Positions 8,504-18,285 of a DNA stretch of 64,000 nt are shown here, piece after piece. Source of the DNA: Hyphomicrobium sp. (GTDB lineage: Bacteria > Pseudomonadota > Alphaproteobacteria > Rhizobiales > Hyphomicrobiaceae); the NCBI GenBank assembly GCA_002928515.1, contig PERI01000005.1, positions 62,001 through 126,000 of the forward strand, read 5' to 3'. The stretch's first letter is position 1. Each line of letters opens with the position of its first letter. A program made the translations under genes and the position numbers. The notes under the pieces were generated by a model. The model worked only from the letters and a program-made list of their open reading frames with translations, was not told the origin of the DNA and made no database searches.

Positions 8504-9949
8504 TCAAACGTCTTCCGCAATTGGTGCGCCGCTCTCGTCCACGAAGGCAATGCGGATCATGTTGGTCGCGCCCGGCGAACCGAGCGGAATACCAGCCGTA
8601 ATCAAAATGCCATCTCGTGCTTTGACGAGGCCTTCCTCAAAGGCAATACGACACGCTTTGCGCACCATGTGCGACAGGTTTTCGGGGTCGCCCGTCAGGA
8701 TCGATTGCACACCCCACACGAGCGACAAGCGCCGCGCAGTGGATTCCACCGGCGTCAAACCGATGACAGGAATACCCGGCCGCTCGCGCGTCACGCGCAG
8801 CACGGTTGATCCGGTCGCCGTATAACAAACAATCGCACCTAAACGAACCGTGTCGGCAATGGCAGAAGCCGCTGCCGCAATGGCGTCAGCTCCCGTCGGC
8901 TGAGGCTCCGTCTGGGTCGCATACAAAATTGCCTCGTAAACCGGGTCGGCTTCGACCTCGATGGCAATCTTGTCCATCATCTGGATGGCTTCGGTCGGAT
9001 ACTGCCCAACGGCACTTTCCGCCGATAGCATGATCGCATCGGCGCCATCGAACACAGCGGTCGCCACATCGGAGACTTCTGCGCGCGTAGGCATCGGCGA
9101 TGAGATCATGCTTTCCAGCATTTGCGTGGCAACGATCACCGGTTTGCCCGCGGCACGCGACAGCCGGGTGATTTTCTTCTGGATGCCCGGCACTTTTTCA
9201 ACCGGCATCTCGACGCCGAGATCGCCGCGCGCAACCATGATCCCGTCCGATGCGGCAATAACATCTTCGAGGTCGGCAACCGCCGATGGTTTCTCGATCT
9301 TCGACAAGATCGCCGCGCGCGTGCCGATTTGACGACGGACCTCGTGCACGTCTTCGGCGCGCTGCACGAACGACAACGCCACCCAATCGACACCAAGCTT
9401 CAAAGCATGCGCGAGATCGAGCCGGTCCTTTTCCGTCAAAGGCGAAATAGCCAGCAAGGTATCTGGCATCGAAATGCCTTTACGGCTGGCCAACATGCCG
9501 CCTACCGTCACTTCGGCAACGATCTCAGTTTTGCTGGACTCAATCACGCACATGCGTAACTTGCCATCATCCAGAACGAGATTATGACCCGGCTCGATGC
9601 CAGCAAAAATCTGCTCATGCGGCAGAAACACCCGCTCAGCGTTGCCCGGTGTTTCATTGCGGTCGAATTTAAAAATGGACTTCTGCGCAATCTGCACGCG
9701 TCCGCCCTGGAACTCTCCAACGCGAAACTTCGGTCCCTGCAAATCGGCAAGAATACCGATGGGGTGACGATGGCGGGCGGCACACGCACGCACGGCATTA
9801 TAAAGAGTCTTCGCACCGTCATGCGAAGAATGACTCATATTAATCCGAAACACATCGACGCCAGCCAAAAACAACCGCTCGATCATTTCGGGGGCGGCGG
9901 ATGCGGGGCCAAGCGTGGCGACGATCTTGACCCGGCGATTACGTCTCAT
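8504..9949 (-). CDS. pyk: pyruvate kinase
   Basis: MRRNRRVKIVATLGPASAAPEMI...FRINMSHSSHD...DLQGPKFRVG...MVARGDLGVEMP...PVIVATQMLESMI. Confidence 0.97.
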   Translation of the reverse strand: MRRNRRVKIVATLGPASAAPEMIERLFLAGVDVFRINMSHSSHDGAKTLYNAVRACAARHRHPIGILADLQGPKFRVGEFQGGRVQIAQKSIFKFDRNETPGNAERVFLPHEQIFAGIEPGHNLVLDDGKLRMCVIESSKTEIVAEVTVGGMLASRKGISMPDTLLAISPLTEKDRLDLAHALKLGVDWVALSFVQRAEDVHEVRRQIGTRAAILSKIEKPSAVADLEDVIAASDGIMVARGDLGVEMPVEKVPGIQKKITRLSRAAGKPVIVATQMLESMISSPMPTRAEVSDVATAVFDGADAIMLSAESAVGQYPTEAIQMMDKIAIEVEADPVYEAILYATQTEPQPTGADAIAAAASAIADTVRLGAIVCYTATGSTVLRVTRERPGIPVIGLTPVESTARRLSLVWGVQSILTGDPENLSHMVRKACRIAFEEGLVKARDGILITAGIPLGSPGATNMIRIAFVDESGAPIAEDV

Positions 9950-10395
9950 TGCTCTGCTTTTCCCTGACCTTCGCCATCGGTCAGGCGTATCGTCCACTCT
10001 TGGGACTGCCCGGTATCGACCTCAAAGAATCCGCTGCGCTTATAGCCGCGTTTCTGACAATCCTGAACCCCCCGTATAGCAAACGACTTATCCGTCGTGC
10101 ACATGTCGTTCTTGCCGCCCCACTCGCCACCGCGGTCATAATCGATCGCGTGCACATAAACGAACTGGCTTGGCAGCGTGCCTTTGTACAAAGTTTCGCA
10201 CGTTTGCGAGGCGATGTTCCACCAGCCTTCCGTGGTCCAGCCGGTGGTATCTTGATAGCCAATCGCAACGCCAACCCGGCTTGTCGTTGAATTGCACAAC
10301 TTCAAATCGGCCAGCGCCTGTCCAGCGTTGAGCGTCAATGTGGCCATCACAACAACAAAGGCTAGAAAGGGGAATGCGTGAAGACGTGACACCAC
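9946..10395 (-). CDS. DUF1036 family exported protein (start approximate, GTG)
   Basis: LKLCNSTTSRVGVAIGYQDTTGWTTEGWWNIASQTCETLYKG...YVHAIDYDRGGEWGG; stop overlaps the pyk start by ATGA. Confidence 0.82.
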   Translation of the reverse strand: MVSRLHAFPFLAFVVVMATLTLNAGQALADLKLCNSTTSRVGVAIGYQDTTGWTTEGWWNIASQTCETLYKGTLPSQFVYVHAIDYDRGGEWGGKNDMCTTDKSFAIRGVQDCQKRGYKRSGFFEVDTGQSQEWTIRLTDGEGQGKAEQ

Positions 10396-10462
10396 GTCAA
10401 TGTCTCCGAAAGATGATGGAAGCCGTATGATGGTTATGATCCTGTATTGATTTCGCGCAACC

Positions 10463-11758
10463 TCAAGGATCGACCAGGATAACCCGGAAATCGTTGACGT
10501 TAGTTTGCGTCGGCCCACACAGGATTAAGTCGCCGATGGGAGCGAAAAATCCCGTCGAGTCGTTGTTTGCTAGGAACTTGGCGGCATTGAGGTTAGCCGC
10601 GTTCGCGCGTGCCAAAGTATCGGGCACGACAATGGCGCCTGCCGGATCGCCAGCATTGCCGCCACCGCCGTCGATGCCATCGGTATCACCTGCAAGTCCA
10701 CTGATGCCGGGTGCACCATCGAGGGCAAGTGCCAGACCAAGAGCGTACTCCTGATTGGGGCCACCCGAGCCGTTGCCTGTAACGGTGACAGTCAATTCAC
10801 CGCCTGACATGATCGCGACTTTGTCACCGCGCCGCTTGGCATCGAGTGCCATCTGGGCATGGAACCGCGCGACCTCGCGAGCTTCACCTTCGAGGCTGTC
10901 TCCGAGAAAATCGACTTTGTAGCCATGCGCGCGCGCAATCTTCGCAGCAGCTTCGATTGACGCCTTAGGGGCGGCTACAATTTTGTACTCGGAATTGGCA
11001 AGTTTCGCATCGCCAAGTTTCAAAGTCTCATTCGCGCTATCGTTCAGTGCTGCTGCAATTTCCGGCGATGGCGTGATGTTCCAGCGCGCCAAAACATTTT
11101 TAGCATCGAGCAAAGTCGAGCGATCGGCAACCGTTGGTCCTGAACCGATTTCATCGGGATGGTCGCCAGGTACATCCGAAATCGACAGCGTCAGCAACCG
11201 CGCGGGATGCACCACCGCTGCGAGCTTGCCGCCTTTGATGTTTGAGAGATGCTTGCGCACGCAGTTCATTTCAGAAATCGGCGCGCCTGACTTCAAAAGT
11301 TGTTTGGTCAGCGCTTGTTTAGCTTCAAAGCTCACGCCGTTGACGGGGGCGGACCAGATCGCGGAGGCACCACCCGATAACAAGCACAGCACGAGATCGT
11401 TGGGGCCCGCCGAACCTGCCAGCGCGATGGCGCGTTGAGCGCCTTCGATGGAATGGGCGTCGGGCACCGGATGGCCCGCTTCCAAAATTTCGATGATTTC
11501 GGTTGGCAATCCGAAACCGTGACGCGTCGATATCAAACCGGATATTTTGTCGCCTTGGCCGTTGGCGACGTAATGGTGTTCGGTCGCCACTGCCATCGCG
11601 GCAGAACCCTTGCCGGCACCGATAATGATGATCCGGCCATTCGCCGGTACAGCTGGCAGAAAAGGTGGCAAGCAGGTTGACGGATGGGCGGTCGTGTACG
11701 CGGCTTCGTAGAGCTTGTGGAGCAGGGTTCGCGCGCCGCTCGTCTGTCCATCAGCCAT
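10463..11758 (-). CDS. glycerate 2-kinase, MOFRL/GckA-TtuD family
   Basis: IIIGAGKGSAAMA, LVLCLLSGGASAIW, LLKSGAPISEMNCVRKHLSNIKGG, SDVPGDHPDEIGSGPT, MSGGELTVTVTGNGSGGPNQEYAL. Confidence 0.9.
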   Translation of the reverse strand: MADGQTSGARTLLHKLYEAAYTTAHPSTCLPPFLPAVPANGRIIIIGAGKGSAAMAVATEHHYVANGQGDKISGLISTRHGFGLPTEIIEILEAGHPVPDAHSIEGAQRAIALAGSAGPNDLVLCLLSGGASAIWSAPVNGVSFEAKQALTKQLLKSGAPISEMNCVRKHLSNIKGGKLAAVVHPARLLTLSISDVPGDHPDEIGSGPTVADRSTLLDAKNVLARWNITPSPEIAAALNDSANETLKLGDAKLANSEYKIVAAPKASIEAAAKIARAHGYKVDFLGDSLEGEAREVARFHAQMALDAKRRGDKVAIMSGGELTVTVTGNGSGGPNQEYALGLALALDGAPGISGLAGDTDGIDGGGGNAGDPAGAIVVPDTLARANAANLNAAKFLANNDSTGFFAPIGDLILCGPTQTNVNDFRVILVDP

Positions 11759-11930
11759 CTGGTCCCACCCCGGCGGTTTCTCGTTGTTGACCCTGGTTTG
11801 CGCAATCGCATCAACGCCGTCAAGGTTTCCAAGGCCGCAGCGCGCATGCCATGGTGTCCAGCCCTGCCAAACCCTATCTAAAGATAAGTACCCGACCACA
11901 AACCGGCGCTACAAAAGCGCGGAGATAGCC

Positions 11931-12239
11931 ATGAAAACCTTCGACCCCCAAACCACGCTCGAACTCGAAGCCGCAGCGTTTCGCCGCCTCGTCACGCATT
12001 TGCGATCCCGCACCGACGTCCAAAATATCGACATGATGAATCTGGCAGGCTTCTGCCGCAACTGCTTGTCGAATTGGCTGGCCGATGCCGCCCGCGACAA
12101 AGGCCTCGAGCTGTCGAAAGATGACGCGCGCGAGATCATCTACGGCATGCCCTACAAGGACTGGCAGGCAAAATACCAGACTGAGGCCTCGCCGCAGCAG
12201 CAAGCAGCATTTCAAGACAGCAAACCGCACGATCACTGA
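11931..12239 (+). CDS. DUF1244 family protein
   Basis: MNLAGFCRNCLSNWLADAARDKGLELSKDDAREIIYGMPYKDWQAKYQ. Confidence 0.9.
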   Translation: MKTFDPQTTLELEAAAFRRLVTHLRSRTDVQNIDMMNLAGFCRNCLSNWLADAARDKGLELSKDDAREIIYGMPYKDWQAKYQTEASPQQQAAFQDSKPHDH

Positions 12240-12391
12240 ACGCGCGCATCTTATTGAGTCGGCCTGCGCATTCTTGGCGCGTCAAGACCTGATCGCGTGA
12301 TTTCCCTTGGGATTGATCGTTGGCTTTCCTTGTTGCGATCCTCGCGCTTGGCTAGCGTTCGGCTGCAATATCGATCAACGAGGAGTATCCG

Positions 12392-12688
12392 ATGAGCACG
12401 CTTCAAGTTTCGGCGCAAAAGCAGTTGCGCCAATTCGTCGAGCAGATCGAACGGCTCGAAGAAGAAAAGAAGCAGCTCGCCAGCGACGTGCGCGATAAAT
12501 ATCTCGAAGCGAAGGCTGTCGGCTTCGATGTCAAAGCTTTGCGCCAAATCGTACGCTTGCGCAAAAAGAGCCAGTCAGAACGTCTGGAAGAAGAAAGCGT
12601 GCTCGAAGTCTATATGCACGCGCTGGGTATGCTGGACGATGACGGTACGCGCGAAGCGACTGCCGATGCCATGATCGCTGCAGAATAA
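12392..12688 (+). CDS. DUF2312 / GapR-like nucleoid-associated protein
   Basis: QLRQFVEQIERLEEEKKQLASDVRDKYLEAKAVGFDVKALRQIVRLRKKSQSERLEEESVLEVYMHALG. Confidence 0.88.
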   Translation: MSTLQVSAQKQLRQFVEQIERLEEEKKQLASDVRDKYLEAKAVGFDVKALRQIVRLRKKSQSERLEEESVLEVYMHALGMLDDDGTREATADAMIAAE

Positions 12689-12731
12689 CTGACTGCCGCA
12701 GCGCACAATTTATCGAGTGAATTTGACCATG

Positions 12732-12759
12732 AGCGCGGGAAAAGACCCCGCGCTTTTTT
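12732..12759 (+). terminator. Rho-independent terminator after the DUF2312 gene
   Basis: GCGCGGG-gaaaaga-CCCGCGC-TTTTTT. Confidence 0.85.
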
Positions 12760-12868
12760 GCTGGCTATCAAGCAACGGTGATCGGTTGTGCATTGGATCA
12801 GCCGACACCCCATGATAAGGTGATATCGCAAAATAAAAATAATCGATCAGCAAGGCTGATAGCTGCCG

Positions 12869-13795
12869 ATGACCCACGTCACGCTCAAGCATTTGAGATA
12901 TTTCGATGCTCTGGCCCGCGAACAGCATTTCGGCCGTGCGGCGGACGCTTGCTCTGTCACGCAACCCGCTCTGTCCATGCAAATTCAAGAACTCGAACTG
13001 TCACTTGGAATTCCACTGGTTGAAAGGACGCGCGCAGGAATTCGTCTGACGCCGAAAGGCGAGGAAATCGCGCTGCGCGCCCAACGCATGTTGAACGACG
13101 TGCGCGATCTCATCGATTTCGCCAAGCACTCAGGCGGCATCCTCTCAGGCACCTTACGGCTCGGTGTTATTCCATCGATTGCACCTTACTTATTGCCGCC
13201 ATTGCTGCCCTTGTTGCGCAATACGTATCCCGAACTCGAACTGCATATTCGCGAAACGCAAACCCAACCCCTGATGGTCGAGCTAGCCGAAGGCAAGCTT
13301 GACGTTGTGTTGCTGGCCCTGCCAATCAAAAGCCCCGACATAGAATCGTTGCCTTTGTTTGAAGACCGTTTTTTACTGGCCATGCCGAAGGCCAAAAAAC
13401 TGTCCGGCCGCGTCCGCGCGACGAAGGATTTAGTCGAAAGCGATCGCTTGTTGTTGCTGGAAGAAGGCCATTGTTTGCGCGATCAGGCGTTGACCTATTG
13501 CAGCTTGCAGCAAGTCGATTCCATCAACACGTTCGGTGCTTCGAGCCTAGCAACGATCGTGGAAATGGTCGCGGCAGGTCTTGGCATAACACTGCTTCCC
13601 GAGATCTGCGTGGCTGCTGAGGGTCGCAGTCGCGACATCAAGATGATCCGCTTCGTCGAACCCGAGCCTTCGCGCTCAATCGGTCTCGTCTGGCGTCGCT
13701 CAAGCCCGCGTCGCGATGATTTTGTCGCGCTGGGCAGGCTCGTGACGGAAGCCGGAATTGCGGTTCTAAAAAGAGCGGCGATCCCGATTACCTGA
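12869..13795 (+). CDS. oxyR: LysR-type hydrogen peroxide-sensing regulator OxyR
   Basis: N-terminal LysR HTH; LLLLEEGHCLRDQALTYC carries the two redox Cys in OxyR context. Confidence 0.9.
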   Translation: MTHVTLKHLRYFDALAREQHFGRAADACSVTQPALSMQIQELELSLGIPLVERTRAGIRLTPKGEEIALRAQRMLNDVRDLIDFAKHSGGILSGTLRLGVIPSIAPYLLPPLLPLLRNTYPELELHIRETQTQPLMVELAEGKLDVVLLALPIKSPDIESLPLFEDRFLLAMPKAKKLSGRVRATKDLVESDRLLLLEEGHCLRDQALTYCSLQQVDSINTFGASSLATIVEMVAAGLGITLLPEICVAAEGRSRDIKMIRFVEPEPSRSIGLVWRRSSPRRDDFVALGRLVTEAGIAVLKRAAIPIT

Positions 13796-13809
13796 TACGC
13801 GCAATCAGC

Positions 13810-15489
13810 TCAACGCTTACTGGTTCGCACCGCGCGGTTTTCGATGCCCGCTGGTGTGACTAACCGATTCTGATCCATTTCCTGCAGTGCATCCAGATGC
13901 ACGGCCTTGCCTTGGAACTGCTGCGCCCAAAGCACCTGTGCCACTTGTTGACCGGGGCGGAAGCGCATCGGAACAATAGCGCCGACATCGTCGAGCATGT
14001 CGAGCGTAGCGGCAACATCTGGATGTTGTAATCCGGCGAGTTGTGGATCGTGCGCCGATGGCGTGTCTGTCAAAAGCGGAGCCAACGGAAACGGACGATA
14101 GGCAAGTTCTTCAGGGTGGTCTTCGTCGAATTCAGGCGCTTGTACCCAACCGGTGCCGAGGCTGTCAGGGCTCATATCGGTGATGCTGTTGCTCGTGCTA
14201 GATGGTACGAACGCTGCGACCTTCGGTTCTTTACCCGTCAGTTGCGGCTTTGCCGGTGTACCCGGCAGACCCGCAGCAACGGCCGCGGCAGCCAAAGCCT
14301 TTTGCGGACGCACAGCAGGCTTCGGCTCAGAAATCAGTTTGGGCGACGAGGGGGGAACCAACGCGGCTTGTTTGGGGATCAAAGATGCCTGCTGCACCAA
14401 AGCATCGAGCTTGCTGCGGTCTTTCTTCGACGGCCCTTGCGTGAATTGCGATGAGCGCTCGACGATGCGCGGCTCAGCTACAAGTCGCGGTTTGACAGGT
14501 TCGGCAACGGGCGGCGCAAACGCTGCAACCACCTGTTTGCCTGCGACCGTTGCCTTCGCCGTCGCTTGCGGCAGAGGCTCCCAGGTCACGTCCAAGCGCC
14601 GTTGCGGTTCAGCTTTTGGCGAAGCGGGCGCACTATCCCCCAATGAGGCGACAGCAAATGGTCGACGCTCTGGCGAGGGAGGTGACTTGGCCGCGGGCGT
14701 ATTCAAACTCGCACTGAGCCGCACCGCTGGCCGCGCCGACGCAACCAATGTCGTGGCAGGTTTCGGATTGCGTCGATCATCGTGGAACTGGGCGATTTGC
14801 ACCGCAAGATCGCGATACTTCGATTGCGCTTCGCGTACATCGGACGCTGAAATAGGACCGCCTTGAGCAGGCATATGGCGCGTCCGTCCACTCGGGAACA
14901 ACAGCGCCAACTCATAGCGCGGAAGACGCGGCCACGCGCGCACATTGGCCGTATCGACGTGCACGAATGGAATGCCCGATGTCGGATAATAGCCGACGCC
15001 GCCGCGCTCACGGATCAACGCAGAGTAGCGCATGCGCTTGAGCGGCACGTCCGGGAACGTGATGTCCATCGCTTTGCCGGTCATATGCTGGCTTTTGCTG
15101 GCTTGCCCGCCAACCGTGCGCCGCAGCATCGCGTTGGTAGCCGGCGAGCGATAGCCGGAAATGATATGGATCGGTTCTTGCGACCCCAACTCGTTGTGCA
15201 TCTCCCAAGCAAGATCGATGGTCGCAGGTGACATTTGCGTAGCCTGGTTTTTGCGCCAGTCGCGCAAGATCCAATTGATCTTCGCCATCGCTTCTGGAAC
15301 GTAATTCCCATCCTTTTTATAGGTGACGGTAATCCGTTCCTGTGTGTGGATTTGATAGAAGGAAATTGTGCGGTCGCCTTTGCCGGGTGCCGTGACGGCA
15401 GCAGTCGTCAAGCCAGCAACACCAGCAAGCACGCCAATACCAATCACCACCGCATATCGGCGCAATACCACCAGCAATCCCCGTCCCAA
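13810..15489 (-). CDS. DUF882 / YcbK-like (peptidase M15 fold) cell-wall protein
   Basis: HIISGYRSPATNAMLRR...SQHMTGKAMDITFPDV...GVGYYPTSGIPFVHVDT; long Pro/Ala-rich C-terminal region. Confidence 0.85.
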   Translation of the reverse strand: MGRGLLVVLRRYAVVIGIGVLAGVAGLTTAAVTAPGKGDRTISFYQIHTQERITVTYKKDGNYVPEAMAKINWILRDWRKNQATQMSPATIDLAWEMHNELGSQEPIHIISGYRSPATNAMLRRTVGGQASKSQHMTGKAMDITFPDVPLKRMRYSALIRERGGVGYYPTSGIPFVHVDTANVRAWPRLPRYELALLFPSGRTRHMPAQGGPISASDVREAQSKYRDLAVQIAQFHDDRRNPKPATTLVASARPAVRLSASLNTPAAKSPPSPERRPFAVASLGDSAPASPKAEPQRRLDVTWEPLPQATAKATVAGKQVVAAFAPPVAEPVKPRLVAEPRIVERSSQFTQGPSKKDRSKLDALVQQASLIPKQAALVPPSSPKLISEPKPAVRPQKALAAAAVAAGLPGTPAKPQLTGKEPKVAAFVPSSTSNSITDMSPDSLGTGWVQAPEFDEDHPEELAYRPFPLAPLLTDTPSAHDPQLAGLQHPDVAATLDMLDDVGAIVPMRFRPGQQVAQVLWAQQFQGKAVHLDALQEMDQNRLVTPAGIENRAVRTSKR

Positions 15490-15718
15490 CCCCGTTCATG
15501 CATCGCGGATAAGGGAAGACGCTATCAGCGTCTTGGCCATAGATCGTTAAGAGTTAATCCCGAACTCTTAAGACGACGTAACCGCGAACCCTGGCATCTA
15601 ACGATCATGAAAGGGCGACAAAAGGGCAGCCATGCTCACGCTGGGCAAAGGTGCCTGCATAGGCACAAGTGACCGCAAGCCAACGTGATCAAGCAGATAA
15701 TCGTGAGTTGAGTGGCCG

Positions 15719-17932
15719 TTACGGGCCACCAAACAGACCGCCGAAGAAGCCGCCGCCCGATGGCTGCTTGTAACGCCGGCGCGGAGGTGGATAGCCGTAA
15801 CTGTCGTAATAACCGTCAGAATAGGAATAGCGCTGACGATTGCCGCGTCGCTGACGACCATCGGCATAGTACCAGTCGTCGCCGCCACGGCCGCGCGCAA
15901 CGGTTGGGACTTTCACAGGCGCGAGATGGTCGGGACCCTTTGCGATTTTGTCGAAGCGGCCCGCCAGAGCGAGCTTAATGCGCTGCTCGTGCCCATACAC
16001 ATCCGCATAGCGTTTGACGTTGCCAGCATCGTCAATCATCACCGTAAAATAGTTGATGTGAACCCGGATCGGATTTGCAACTTCGACCGCGTTGTCCTCT
16101 GGACCGCGGTTGATGAGGTCTTTGACCTGCTTGGCGCTCCAACCTTTGTCGGCTTGCATCAAAACTTCTGCCAGTTGCACCGGATTGCGCACGCGCACGC
16201 AACCATGGCTGAACGTGCGAACGGTGGAATTGAATAAACTTTTGCTGGGCGTGTCGTGCAAATAGACCGCGTGCTTGTTGGGGAACAAAAACTTGACGAC
16301 GCCAAGCGCATTACTACTGCCGGGCGGCTGATAGATGTAAACTTTGCGAATATCCTGCCGATACCAATCGATACTCCAAGGATCGACAAGGCGGCCATTC
16401 TTTTTGACGACCAAGCCGCGGCCCGAAATCGGATTGCCACCGTTGCGCAAGCTCGGCAACAGCTCGTTCACTTTGATGGATTCAGGCACGTTCCAAACCG
16501 GTTGGAACACGACGGTTTTCATGTAGTCAGAAAAAATAGGCGTTTGAGTATCTTCTTTACCGACGACAATGCGTTCCGAGTGAATCGTCTGGCCGTTCTT
16601 GATGACCCGGACCATGAATTCAGGAATATTGACGTCCACATGCAGATCGCCAAGGTCCTCCGGCATCCAACGCCATTGCTCCATATTGGCCAATAGCACG
16701 TCTTCCGAGAGAGCAGTTTCGGCGTTCAACGCGGAACGCAGAGCGGGCGTTATGGTCGCGTTCACCGGCTCGATACCGTTGCGCTCCTTAAAGCGTTCGA
16801 CAGCGCGCGCTAACGTGTAGTCGTAATAGGTATCGTCAGCAGCCTGACCGTTGGGCTTCAAGCCGGGCGAAGGAACATTCAAACGCTTGCGAATGAGCGC
16901 AATATTACGGTGTGATTTTCCTTCGGTCGTCTTCGGGCCGTTTGGAATTTTCTCAAACTGTTCTGGCTTGGCTTCATTGCGCAGGGCGAGCAATTTTTGC
17001 CGCAAGAGTTCGAATTGTGGATGCTGAGGATGTAGCGAGCGCAAATACGCAGCTTTGTCCGGTGCAACCGCGAGGTTGTCGAGAAAAACGCGGCGATCCA
17101 TGAGGTTCGGCTTGCGATCAAGATACGATGACAACATGGTCGTCGGGTCAGGAATGCGGTCGCCACGCGCATGACGCGCATAAGCCATTGCGACGAGCGA
17201 CAGTTTGATATCGAAATCAGCGAGGCCCTCATCGTCGATATCGCCTGCCCCGATCCGCTCTAGACCAGAGATTCGATAGGTGTCGGACGACAAACCCCAG
17301 TCATCGGCGCGCTGAATTTCATCGATGAGCGCGTTGGCGCCTTCGCTTAAGCCAGATTTTGTGACCCACAACGATTCGCCCAGGCGCGCATCGTAAAATT
17401 GTTCGAGCGTCGTCCGATCGGTTTCGTCGAAATTAGCAAGCGTTACGTCGCCTTTGGTTTCGAAATACGACTTAACCGGCAAATAGAATTTGCTTGGATC
17501 GCGCAGCGGCTCGGCCAATGCTGGTGCGACGTCGATGGTCGTGTGCGGGATATCGGACGGAGCGCTGGGCACGGCAGGTGGCGGCGGTTCTGTAACAAGA
17601 TTTGCCTGTTTGTGACTTGGTGCCGTTTGTAGTGTTTCAGACGGCTGCACGGGCAATATTTCTTGACGCGGCTGTTCAAGCCGATCCCATCCAATGTCAA
17701 CGTTTGTGATGGCCGCGCTGCGCCCATCACCATCGTCATCTGGCGGATCGATGACGTCAGTTTCGCTGGCGTCAGAGCCATCAGGACCTTCTTGCAAAAC
17801 GCGGTCGATCTCGTCCCACGGCGTCTCACGAACGTTTGTCCGCTCGACGGCCCAAACGGGAGATACTTGTACCGGAGTTACCAGTGCCAAAATCACCAGG
17901 GCGCTGAACATCACCCGGCACAAACCACGCAT
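15719..17932 (-). CDS. L,D-transpeptidase (YkuD/YcbB-type) with peptidoglycan-binding region
   Basis: Catalytic FSHGCVRVRNP, VWNVPESIKVNELLP, HDTPSKSLF; signal peptide at N-terminus. Confidence 0.9.
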   Translation of the reverse strand: MRGLCRVMFSALVILALVTPVQVSPVWAVERTNVRETPWDEIDRVLQEGPDGSDASETDVIDPPDDDGDGRSAAITNVDIGWDRLEQPRQEILPVQPSETLQTAPSHKQANLVTEPPPPAVPSAPSDIPHTTIDVAPALAEPLRDPSKFYLPVKSYFETKGDVTLANFDETDRTTLEQFYDARLGESLWVTKSGLSEGANALIDEIQRADDWGLSSDTYRISGLERIGAGDIDDEGLADFDIKLSLVAMAYARHARGDRIPDPTTMLSSYLDRKPNLMDRRVFLDNLAVAPDKAAYLRSLHPQHPQFELLRQKLLALRNEAKPEQFEKIPNGPKTTEGKSHRNIALIRKRLNVPSPGLKPNGQAADDTYYDYTLARAVERFKERNGIEPVNATITPALRSALNAETALSEDVLLANMEQWRWMPEDLGDLHVDVNIPEFMVRVIKNGQTIHSERIVVGKEDTQTPIFSDYMKTVVFQPVWNVPESIKVNELLPSLRNGGNPISGRGLVVKKNGRLVDPWSIDWYRQDIRKVYIYQPPGSSNALGVVKFLFPNKHAVYLHDTPSKSLFNSTVRTFSHGCVRVRNPVQLAEVLMQADKGWSAKQVKDLINRGPEDNAVEVANPIRVHINYFTVMIDDAGNVKRYADVYGHEQRIKLALAGRFDKIAKGPDHLAPVKVPTVARGRGGDDWYYADGRQRRGNRQRYSYSDGYYDSYGYPPPRRRYKQPSGGGFFGGLFGGP

Positions 17933-18285
17933 CGCATTCGCCTTTCATCCGACCGATTACCAATCAGCCGAGATCACCTTAACAAGACCCTATCAACATC
18001 GCCACCCTCAACCCGCGTCGCCGCGTCGAAACCTATGACGATTGTGACTATGAAATCAGCAGGTAACACGATTGTTCCCGAGCCCAAGAGACCGCGCAAC
18101 CGATGCACCCTACCTCAGCCCAATCTAACGGCGGTATGGTTAAGCGAAGCTGACGCTACGAGCACTTTTTTGCTTCCGACTCATGGATATTTGCAAGTCG
18201 ATGAACCTATCGGCTTCTGACGGCGACATTGGGGATGAGGGCAGGCATTAATCAGCCCAAAATAAGAAATAGCCGGAGTGAGCCT

